Under the pieces are notes generated by a model. The model was not told the origin of the DNA. It was given only the letters and a program-made list of their open reading frames with translations, and ran no database searches. Positions 8,804-15,290 of a DNA stretch of 20,389 nucleotides are shown here, one piece after another (the first letter of the stretch is position 1; each line of letters starts with the position of its first letter). This stretch comes from a virus. The position numbers and the translations under genes are program-made. Location of the stretch: positions 1-20,389 of the IMG/VR virus record IMGVR_UViG_3300007234_000148; one strand, written 5' to 3'.

Positions 8804-10534
8804 ATGGCTGACATCAAAATTACTGATCTGGCTGCTTACACAGACCCGGTCAGCACTGATGTGTTGCCGATTGTTGATGTTGGTAGTGATCTGACCAAGA
8901 AAGTCAGTATTGCGGATCTGCTGGAGAATGCTGGGACGGGAAACGTTACTGCGCCTTCATTTTCTTTTGATGGCGATAATGATACGGGTATTTATCAGCC
9001 TGGACTGGATCAAATAGCAATCAGCACTGGCGGTATTCAGCGCCTCCAAGTTGACAGCTCGGGCAACATGTTGCTCGGCGGAACATTACCTTCAACGTCG
9101 AACATCACGCTGAATGCGGATGGCTCGGCTAATTTCAACAACTATGTTCAAGCTAAGGCTGGATTTAGAGCTAAGCAAGACACTGGCTATTACTTCATTG
9201 GGCAAAGCACCAGCAACGTAAATACGTTTTTGGTGGAAAGTGCCGGTAACGTCAAAATTGGCGGAACATTACCTTCCTCACCCAACATCACGCTGAAGGC
9301 GAATGGTACGGGTACTTTTACTGGAAATGTTAAAAGCTTAGGGCTCTTAACTTCCTCGGATACAGCGGTTAATGATAGAGTCCAGTTTGGCTACATGGCT
9401 ACTCCTACTGGACACAATCTTGGCCATAGGATTGTTGGTGATGGCCAGGATTTATACTATTTTTCGAGAGAAAACGGCACCTCGGGCCACAAATTCTACG
9501 TCCACGGCAGCGGCGGATCTTCCCATTTAATGGAGATCAATGGGACCCCTGCGAATGAGAAAGTCATGATCGGAGGCACCCTCCCATCAGCGCCAAACAT
9601 CACGCTGAATGCGGATGGGTCGGCTTCGTTTTCTAACGGTGATGTAAATATCGACAGCTCGGGCAGGCTCTTAGTTGGTACGTCTAGTGGATTTAATTTT
9701 ACTACTAATTCCGGGGCGGGAATCTCTCGGCAACAGCTAGTTGGGGTAGGTACTGACGAAACAGCAAGCTTTGCAATTACTCACTGCAACCAAGGAGGCA
9801 CCTCTAGAGGTCCAAGTCTTGTTTTGGCCAAAAATAGAAGTGGATCTACGGTCTTGGGTACTGTTCAGGTCGGTGAAAACTTAGGTGAAATTAGTTTCCA
9901 AGGATCTACCTCTTCTGGATTTGTTCGTAGTGCAGGTATTCGTTGCGAGCAGGACGGTGGCACACCAAGCAGTACATCAATGGCAGGCCGCCTCATATTC
10001 TCCACCACGGCGGATGGGGCGTCTTCTCCGAATAAGCGGATGCAAATCGACAGCTCGGGCGACTTACTTATCGGCGGATCATTACCTCTCGCCCCCAACA
10101 TCTCGCTGAATGCTGATGGGTCGGCTCAGTTCTCCAGCTCCGTCTCAATCGGTGGCACGGCTGCTGCTAACACGATTGATGAATATGAAGAGGGGACTTG
10201 GACTCCTACGATGACTGAATTCGGTGGCTCTTCTATTCCTTTTACCATCACTAACGCTGCCTATGTAAGAGTTGGTGAGGTAGTGACTATCCAAGCTTTG
10301 CTTGTCCTTACCGCTGCCTCTAATGGTCAGGTGCTTAATCCGGTTATTGCTGGACTGCCTTACACACAAAAAGGCAGGTCAAATTGCCAAATCACAACCA
10401 CTAATTCTACAGTCAATTCTCAGGGCTATAGTAGCTCTGGGCCTGTTTTTGTGGCCAGAAGCAATTCGTCCATTCAGTGTGGACCGACTGACGCCGAGCA
10501 GTTAGTAATTACCTCCACCTACATTATTGCTTAA
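8804..10534 (+). CDS. Tail fibre / structural protein with four GGTLP repeats and EEGTWTP C-terminal domain
   Basis: A 576-residue protein. Residues 1-45 (MADIKITDLAAYTDPVSTDVLPIVD...TKKVSIADLL) match the start of the upstream fibre, suggesting the same docking role. Next comes FDGDNDTGIYQPGLDQIAIS and LQVDSSGNMLLGG, widespread in cyanophage-type fibres. Four repeats of the pattern [IL]GG[TS]LP..[PS]NI[TS]L[NK]A[DN]G lie at about 9053-9136, 9241-9320, 9556-9637 and 10049-10135. The C-terminal domain begins IDEYEEGTWTPTMTEFGGSS and runs to the end; this beta-sandwich type is typically distal in phage fibres. A possible ribosome site AGGGGTG (8792-8798) precedes the ATG. Intergenic gap to the upstream gene is 34 bases, so it is not stop/start coupled. 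Receptor binding is inferred. Confidence 0.8.
   Translation: MADIKITDLAAYTDPVSTDVLPIVDVGSDLTKKVSIADLLENAGTGNVTAPSFSFDGDNDTGIYQPGLDQIAISTGGIQRLQVDSSGNMLLGGTLPSTSNITLNADGSANFNNYVQAKAGFRAKQDTGYYFIGQSTSNVNTFLVESAGNVKIGGTLPSSPNITLKANGTGTFTGNVKSLGLLTSSDTAVNDRVQFGYMATPTGHNLGHRIVGDGQDLYYFSRENGTSGHKFYVHGSGGSSHLMEINGTPANEKVMIGGTLPSAPNITLNADGSASFSNGDVNIDSSGRLLVGTSSGFNFTTNSGAGISRQQLVGVGTDETASFAITHCNQGGTSRGPSLVLAKNRSGSTVLGTVQVGENLGEISFQGSTSSGFVRSAGIRCEQDGGTPSSTSMAGRLIFSTTADGASSPNKRMQIDSSGDLLIGGSLPLAPNISLNADGSAQFSSSVSIGGTAAANTIDEYEEGTWTPTMTEFGGSSIPFTITNAAYVRVGEVVTIQALLVLTAASNGQVLNPVIAGLPYTQKGRSNCQITTTNSTVNSQGYSSSGPVFVARSNSSIQCGPTDAEQLVITSTYIIA
9053..10135 (+). repeat. Four dispersed GGTLP..NITLNADGS repeats inside fibre gene
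   Basis: Four copies of a unit of about 80 bases are spread over 1.1 kb (9053-9136, 9241-9320, 9556-9637, 10049-10135). Copies 1, 3 and 4 keep long stretches of DNA identity around the AATGCGGATGG segment, and a gacagctcgggc element precedes copies 1 and 4 and recurs at 9653. They encode strands of a beta structure with other domains inserted between. Confidence 0.8.
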
Positions 10535-10582
10535 TCAACAGACCGCAACAGTCTCTAAACTACGAAACCATTAAACCTGTCT

Positions 10583-10596
10583 CCCACAGTCGTGGG
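10583..10596 (+). promoter_or_regulatory. Small stem-loop just upstream of the 80-residue gene
   Basis: The sequence cccac-agtc-gtggg makes a 5-bp, GC-rich hairpin with a 4-base loop ending eight bases before the ATG at 10605. No clear purine-rich ribosome site is visible there. It has no long T run, so it is a weak terminator at best; it could affect translation start of the next gene (inference). Confidence 0.35.
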
Positions 10597-10604
10597 TTCC
10601 TAAT

Positions 10605-10847
10605 ATGGCTTTCACAGAAAAGCAGTCTTACAAAATTGAAGTAAACGAAGACCTCTCTATTGGTGTTCGTCGTGCTGACATCGTCCTCAAGGATGATGTT
10701 GAAGTTGGCCGCACCTATCACCGTGCAGTCTTCCAACCCGGTGATGATGTCTCCGGTGAAGTTCAAGGAGTACAAGACGTAGCCGCAGCAGTCTGGACTT
10801 CGGATATTGTTGCTGCGTACCAAGCGACACTCACACCTGTTGAATAG
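10605..10847 (+). CDS. Small conserved hypothetical protein (80 aa), fibre-associated
   Basis: An 80-residue acidic protein with the sequence features RRADIVLKDDVEVGRTYHR, FQPGDDVSG and a C-terminal VWTSDIVAAYQA. From memory, small proteins with the pattern ..TYHR....PGDD.SGE..V......W....VAAY occur next to fibre genes in many marine phages, without a known function. No signal peptide, membrane segment or catalytic motif is visible. It lies between two fibre clusters, 70 bases after the fibre stop, and is followed by another small protein after 35 bases. A role in fibre assembly is possible but unproven. Confidence 0.75.
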   Translation: MAFTEKQSYKIEVNEDLSIGVRRADIVLKDDVEVGRTYHRAVFQPGDDVSGEVQGVQDVAAAVWTSDIVAAYQATLTPVE

Positions 10848-10882
10848 CTTTAGCAGTAAACTTTTATTAACTCGGTATTACC

Positions 10883-11236
10883 ATGCCTTTCTCAATTTCA
10901 CGCATGATCGCAGACGGCGATCAAAAAGTTGTTGCTCTTGATTGGTCATACTCCAACGCTGATGGAACGCTATCCAATCAGCACATTCTAGAAAAGCCTT
11001 ACGGCGATACTTCCTTCGCTGATGTGACTGAAGAGCTAGCAATAACCTGGCTCGAACAGCAGCTTGCCAATACGCCTGAAGAGTTCGACGCTGCAATTGC
11101 AGAACGCAAAGCGGCTGTTGAATACGAAAAAACACTAGCTGCTTACGCCCCGCATCCTGACGGTCCTCCAACACCGATCACCGTACCGGTTGCTGAATCC
11201 GCCGGGGAGCTTTCGAGCTCATCGTCATCTGAATGA
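10883..11236 (+). CDS. Small conserved hypothetical protein (117 aa), possible fibre-assembly helper
   Basis: A 117-residue protein. The N-terminal half is beta-like (FSISRMIADGDQKVVALDWS) and ends with a helical segment (ADVTEELAITWLEQQL) followed by NTPEEFDAAIAERKAA, a pattern I recall from small cyanophage proteins near fibres with no known function. The C-terminus is low-complexity: PHPDGPPTPITVPV and then ELSSSSSSE. Its TGA overlaps the ATG of a 34-codon ORF (ATGA), and a stem-loop terminator follows 32 bases after the stop. No membrane segment or catalytic motif is visible. Confidence 0.72.
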   Translation: MPFSISRMIADGDQKVVALDWSYSNADGTLSNQHILEKPYGDTSFADVTEELAITWLEQQLANTPEEFDAAIAERKAAVEYEKTLAAYAPHPDGPPTPITVPVAESAGELSSSSSSE

Positions 11237-11337
11237 GCCTCAGGGCCAAAACCTTCAGCCCTTATGCGCTCCTGATCTACATCAGGGGCTTTTTCTTTTG
11301 CCTGTTCAAACTGTGCAAGCCAGACCCGCTAAACTAA
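11233..11337 (+). CDS. Possible 34-codon micro-ORF, hydrophobic, overlapping the terminator
   Basis: ATG 11233 overlaps the stop of the 117-residue gene as ATGA, the same coupling used by other genes here. The ORF encodes a short peptide with a basic start (MSLRAKTFSPY), a hydrophobic middle (ALLIYIRGFFFCLF) and the tail KLCKPDPLN, ending at TAA 11335-11337. The hydrophobic stretch could be one short membrane segment. The odd part is that codons 12-23 are also a well-formed intrinsic terminator (11268-11299). Its last codons share a 19-nt exact match with the end of the 42-codon ORF at 17066. It may be a real membrane micropeptide or an accidental reading of a terminator. Confidence 0.4.
   Translation: MSLRAKTFSPYALLIYIRGFFFCLFKLCKPDPLN
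11268..11299 (+). terminator. Intrinsic terminator after the 117-residue gene
   Basis: The stem gctcctgat pairs with atcaggggc (9 bp, one G-T wobble) around the loop ctac, and is followed at once by tttttctttt. This is a classic rho-independent terminator. It separates the first late cluster from the downstream fibre/lysis cluster, implying a new promoter or read-through before 11362. Confidence 0.82.
11315..11333 (+). repeat. 19-nt direct repeat, copy 1
   Basis: The sequence gcaagccagacccgctaaa is found exactly again at 17172-17190. It codes the end of the 34-codon ORF (CKPDPLN) here. It ends in an A/T-rich block that could serve as a -10-like element (taaact, 11330-11335) with a poor upstream hexamer. 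It lies directly after the terminator and 29 bases before the next gene. Confidence 0.8.
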
Positions 11338-11361
11338 GGAAACAAGCCCACAAAAAATGCC

Positions 11362-11700
11362 ATGGCAATACTTCCAGGCAAATACGACATTACGCTTAGG
11401 CGCAGGTCAGACTTTGATTTGACTTTTCAGATAAAAGACAGCGACAACTCTCCTGTTGACTTAACAGACTGGACTGCAGAAGTTGAGGCGTGGAACGCGA
11501 AAAGAACCAAAAAATATGTTGATTTTACTGTTGAGTATCTTGACAGGCCCAATGGTAAATTCAAAATACTATTGACAGACGACCAGTCTCAGTTAATTCC
11601 TAACGGTTCAAGTTATGACGTGCTTTTAACCAACCCGAGCGGATTAAAGGAGTATTATGTGGCAGGAAGCGTTCTCGTTCAAGAAGGGTACACAGCATGA
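11362..11700 (+). CDS. Small beta-rich tail protein, BppU-N-like (112 aa)
   Basis: A 112-residue protein that starts MAILPGKYDITLRRRSDFDL and continues FQIKDSDNSPVDLTDWTAEVE, RPNGKFKILLTDDQS and YDVLLTNPSG. This strand pattern resembles the immunoglobulin-like N-terminal domain of phage baseplate upper proteins and similar short tail proteins; the match is from memory and only moderate. It is the first gene of a three-gene coupled set: its TGA overlaps the ATG of the long fibre as ATGA. A role as an adaptor or baseplate-type part that carries the following fibres is inferred. A second ATG at 11357 is out of frame and stops after 21 codons. Confidence 0.62.
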   Translation: MAILPGKYDITLRRRSDFDLTFQIKDSDNSPVDLTDWTAEVEAWNAKRTKKYVDFTVEYLDRPNGKFKILLTDDQSQLIPNGSSYDVLLTNPSGLKEYYVAGSVLVQEGYTA

Positions 11701-14700
11701 GCAGCGACTCTGGGTGTAACGTTTCAATTGTTGAGATTAGTGCCGGCACCAATAAAATTGTTGAAGTTACTGACGCAACGGGCAAAATTGTCGAGGTTCA
11801 GACTCAAGGGCCTCAAGGGCCGGAGATAGATTTTGCTGCCTTAACCCAGTATCCCTCTCCAGTAAATGGCGATCAGCTTGCAATCTTCGACGCGGCAGCA
11901 AGCGACATCAAAAAGGTCAGCCTTGAAGATTTAATTGCAAAGCGGGCTCGTGATAGCCGCCGGATCTATCTCAGCAAAGATACCAAGGCAAACGACAGTA
12001 ATAACGGCACATCACCAGAAGAACCTCTGCTGACTTTTGCAGCTGCAATCGCGGCGGCAGAGCCTGGTGATGTTATCGAGGTTTCCCCTGGAACGTATAC
12101 AGAGGCATCGCTACCGCTTCGCGTCCCAAGGGACGTTGGAATTTTTGCCAAGTCCCTGCGTCAAGTAAAGATCCAACCTGCTGCTGGGCAGGAAATGAAC
12201 GGCTTTTTCAAAGTCGATTCAGGTTTCTGGGTGTGGGGCCTTGAGTTTGCTGGGCACCAAGCAGATCTTGGCAATAACCAGCAATCATGGGCAATTTCAT
12301 TTGATGATCAGGCAGACAACACCGCAGCGCCGCTAAACGCAAGCGGGCTGGGGGCTTTTATTCTCAAATCGCCTTACATCCAAAACTGCTCGTCAATCAC
12401 GGCAGAGGATGATGCTGGTACGGCAGGTTCAGTTTCTGTTGGCGATACTGGCGGGGGCATCGAAGTTGATGGTGACAAATGTGCGTTAAACAGTCCAATC
12501 CGCTCCATGGTGGTGGATTCTTACACCCAAGTGAATTTAGGAGGGCCTGGATGTTTAGTTAAAAACGACGGATATGCTCAATTAGTGTCATTTTTTGGCA
12601 CATTTTGTACGTTCCATGTTAAATCAGAGACTGGCGGTCAAGCTAACTTAAGCGGCGGTGGAACGACTGACTTTGGCGATCAGGGTCTAGTCGCCGATGG
12701 ATATAGCCGCTTACCTAACTTCACAGGGTCTGCTCGTGTTGCAGCCTATGGCGCTGACAGATCTGAAGCTCCAGTTGTAATCAATCCAAGCCTTGATACC
12801 TTCACGACTGTTAGTGCTCACAGCCTTGTCGCAAGTGATCAAGTAACGTTTAGCGCAACTGATGGGACGTTACCAACCGGCGTCACGGCAGGAACAACCT
12901 ATTACGTGATCGCGTCAGGATTGACAGCCACGGCTTTCAAGGTCAGCGCGACTGAGGGCGGCCCATCAATTGACGTTACTGGTAGCGCGACTGGGACGTA
13001 TCAGTTTGTTCGTCAGGGTCAATTAACTGCTGACGTAATCAGCTTCACAGCAAATAGAATTGGGAGCAAATCCAGGCCCAATCCAGGGCAGCTAATGTTC
13101 CCACGTCAGACGTTCCCGTCTGCTGGGCAACCCGGTTCTGCTGGCAATGCAGTTGGCGTCACGGCTGGGGCTGGATCTACGTTTACGGTAATTCTCAATA
13201 CGTTCAGTTATTCGCACGAATATGTTTCTGGTGGAACGGTAACAGTTGGTGGCACTTCTTACAACATCGCCACTGCAAGTTACGACCATACGACTGGAAT
13301 TACAACGCTGACAGCAACTGGTTACACGCCGACAACAGGGGATTCAGCCGTATTATCCGGCCTGAACTTCATTTGTCCTACCCATGGAGTGTACACAATT
13401 ACCGGCAGCGTACCAATCGACGCCAGCGGGAATGTTGTTGCAGTAGACAGCCCAAGCCTTGCAGGTTACAGGCTCAATTTTTACAACACGGTGAACGGCG
13501 GCCTTCGTTCTCCTATCGCTGCAAGTCAGGTTATTGATTTTAGGTTAAGGTCGCAAATTTCCTGCGCTTTGCATACCATGGAGTATGTAGGTTCAGGCAC
13601 TAATTACAATGCATTGCCTTGGAATGGCGGTGTACCTATTGCCGCAAATCAGCGGGTTGAGCTAAACAACGGCAGAGTGTTTGGTGCAACAATTAACGAA
13701 AAAGGTGACTTCGAGATTGGCGATGGAACGTTCAGCATTGATGGAACGACAGGCAGCGCAACAATTAACACTTCTGAGTTCAACATTTCGGGGCTGAATT
13801 TTGTTGGTCCGTTTAGCCGCAACGGTGGGTTTTCGACGGTTGGCGTACAGCTCCGTGAGGTGAGCGATAACACCAGCTTGATTGCATCAACTGGAGCGTC
13901 AGACGGCAACACCGTTCCAACCCAGAACGCTGTTAAAGATTACGTTGACAGTACAACGGTTCAGTCTGTTGATCTAAGTGCGCCAACTGGATTTACGTCA
14001 ACCGGCGGACCGATTACAGGTTCAGGAACTCTTGCTCTTGGGTACGACACTGGGTATCAAGGCTACCTAACAGCAGAATCGACCAAGCTTTCAGGGATTG
14101 AAGCTGGTGCCACAGCAGATCAGACCGATGCTGAGATTAAGGTCGCATACGAAAACAATGCAGATACAAATGCTTTTACTGATGCAGAACAAACCAAGCT
14201 CTCAGGCATTGAGTCTGGAGCGACTGCGGATCAAACGGCGGCTGAGATTAAAACTGCGTATGAGTCAAATTCAGACACCAACGCATTTACCGACGCAGAA
14301 CAAACCAAGCTCTCAGGTATAGAAGCTGGCGCTCAGGTAAATGTTGCCACCAATTTAAGCTATGCAAACAACACTCGCGTAATTAGCTCGTCAACCGGAA
14401 CTGATGCAACTCTTCCGCTTGCTGTAGCAGCTGGAGACGCTGGACTGCTCACAGGCGCAGATAAAACACAGCTAGACAACCTATCTACGAATCTTGCGGG
14501 CAAAGCAAACCTCTCAGGCGGCAAGCTAGCGATCTCGGAGCTGCCAGACTTAGCGATCACAGAATTTAAAGGGGTTGTTGCTGATCAGACCGCAATGCTT
14601 GCCGTTACTGGCGAGAAAGGCGATTGGGTTACGAGGAGCGATGACGGCAAGGTTTACCTAATTACCGGGAACGATCCAACCCAAGTTGGGAGCTGGACAG

Positions 14701-15290
14701 CATTAAGTTACCCTGCCTCCCCTGTACTTAGCGTCAACACTCAGACCGGCGCAGTCGTCTTAGATGCCGATGACATATCTGACTCAACAACGACTAATAA
14801 GTTCACAACAGCGGCGGAGATCTCAAAGCTTTCAGGGATCGAGGCCGGTGCTCAAGTAAACGTTGCGACTGATCTTACTTACACTGCTTCAACCAGAACA
14901 GTGACCAGCAGTACTGGAACGGACGCTGTTATTTCAGAAGTCGTTGCGGCTGGTGACTCTGGCTTGATGACTGGAGCTGATAAGACAAAGCTTGATGGGA
15001 TTGCTACTGGAGCTGAAGTTAACGTTCAGGCAAATTGGAACGAAACAAGCAGCGGTTCAGATGCGTTCATTCAAAACAAGCCAACCATCCCGGCTGCATA
15101 TACAAATTCAGACGTAGACGCTCATCTAAACACCTCCACCGCATCTAATGGAGAGGTCCTAAGCTGGACAGGTTCCGATTATGACTGGGTTGCTCAGTCT
15201 GGTGGTAGCGGTGTTGGAGCAAATCAGGCAGACTATGGTTTGGTAACCAATTCAGTCAGTTCAACCGCTGATTACGGAGTATTGAGCTAA
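11697..15290 (+). CDS. Large tail fibre with parallel beta-helix and tail-fibre repeats (1197 aa)
   Basis: Residues 1-45 carry three IVE[IV] strands and a short collagen-like QGPQGPE. Residues 46-80 (ALTQYPSPVNGDQLAIFDAA...IKKVSLEDLI) resemble the starts of the two earlier fibres. Residues 88-200 show the entry of a right-handed parallel beta-helix (RRIYLSKDTKANDSNNGTS, TFAAAIAAAEPGDVIEVSPG), as in DUF1565-type phage spikes, followed by more beta-helix rungs with VDGDKC and SLVASDQVTF. The ~65-residue LPTG..YYV module lies at about 369-437. Near residue 740 comes TVPTQNAVKDYVD, a fibre connector. The C-terminal part has TKLSGIEAGA repeats and KLDGIATGAEVNVQANW. No S74 chaperone is visible here. 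Likely a receptor-binding fibre or depolymerase spike; catalytic residues are not recognised. Its TAA overlaps the next ATG. Confidence 0.85.
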   Translation: MSSDSGCNVSIVEISAGTNKIVEVTDATGKIVEVQTQGPQGPEIDFAALTQYPSPVNGDQLAIFDAAASDIKKVSLEDLIAKRARDSRRIYLSKDTKANDSNNGTSPEEPLLTFAAAIAAAEPGDVIEVSPGTYTEASLPLRVPRDVGIFAKSLRQVKIQPAAGQEMNGFFKVDSGFWVWGLEFAGHQADLGNNQQSWAISFDDQADNTAAPLNASGLGAFILKSPYIQNCSSITAEDDAGTAGSVSVGDTGGGIEVDGDKCALNSPIRSMVVDSYTQVNLGGPGCLVKNDGYAQLVSFFGTFCTFHVKSETGGQANLSGGGTTDFGDQGLVADGYSRLPNFTGSARVAAYGADRSEAPVVINPSLDTFTTVSAHSLVASDQVTFSATDGTLPTGVTAGTTYYVIASGLTATAFKVSATEGGPSIDVTGSATGTYQFVRQGQLTADVISFTANRIGSKSRPNPGQLMFPRQTFPSAGQPGSAGNAVGVTAGAGSTFTVILNTFSYSHEYVSGGTVTVGGTSYNIATASYDHTTGITTLTATGYTPTTGDSAVLSGLNFICPTHGVYTITGSVPIDASGNVVAVDSPSLAGYRLNFYNTVNGGLRSPIAASQVIDFRLRSQISCALHTMEYVGSGTNYNALPWNGGVPIAANQRVELNNGRVFGATINEKGDFEIGDGTFSIDGTTGSATINTSEFNISGLNFVGPFSRNGGFSTVGVQLREVSDNTSLIASTGASDGNTVPTQNAVKDYVDSTTVQSVDLSAPTGFTSTGGPITGSGTLALGYDTGYQGYLTAESTKLSGIEAGATADQTDAEIKVAYENNADTNAFTDAEQTKLSGIESGATADQTAAEIKTAYESNSDTNAFTDAEQTKLSGIEAGAQVNVATNLSYANNTRVISSSTGTDATLPLAVAAGDAGLLTGADKTQLDNLSTNLAGKANLSGGKLAISELPDLAITEFKGVVADQTAMLAVTGEKGDWVTRSDDGKVYLITGNDPTQVGSWTALSYPASPVLSVNTQTGAVVLDADDISDSTTTNKFTTAAEISKLSGIEAGAQVNVATDLTYTASTRTVTSSTGTDAVISEVVAAGDSGLMTGADKTKLDGIATGAEVNVQANWNETSSGSDAFIQNKPTIPAAYTNSDVDAHLNTSTASNGEVLSWTGSDYDWVAQSGGSGVGANQADYGLVTNSVSSTADYGVLS
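12800..13010 (+). repeat. LPTGI/YYV module, copy 3 (in beta-helix fibre)
   Basis: The third copy of the ~65-residue module shared with the gpJ-like protein. It reads HSLVASDQVTF, GTLPTGVTAGTTYYVIAS, TAFKVSATEGG and GSATGTYQF. It is closest to copy 1 (FKVSAT in both). Confidence 0.75.
14082..14333 (+). repeat. 111-bp tandem tail-fibre repeats (two full copies plus a partial)
   Basis: Units start with codons for TKLSGIE[AS]GA at 14082, 14193 and 14304, exactly 111 bases (37 residues) apart; the third is cut after TKLSGIEAGA and leads into QVNVATNLSY. Related segments recur at about 14826-15030 (SKLSGIEAGAQVNVATDL, GADKTKLDGIATGAEVN). Such KLSGIE[AS]GA repeats are common in tail fibres and allow length change by recombination. 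Confidence 0.88.
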
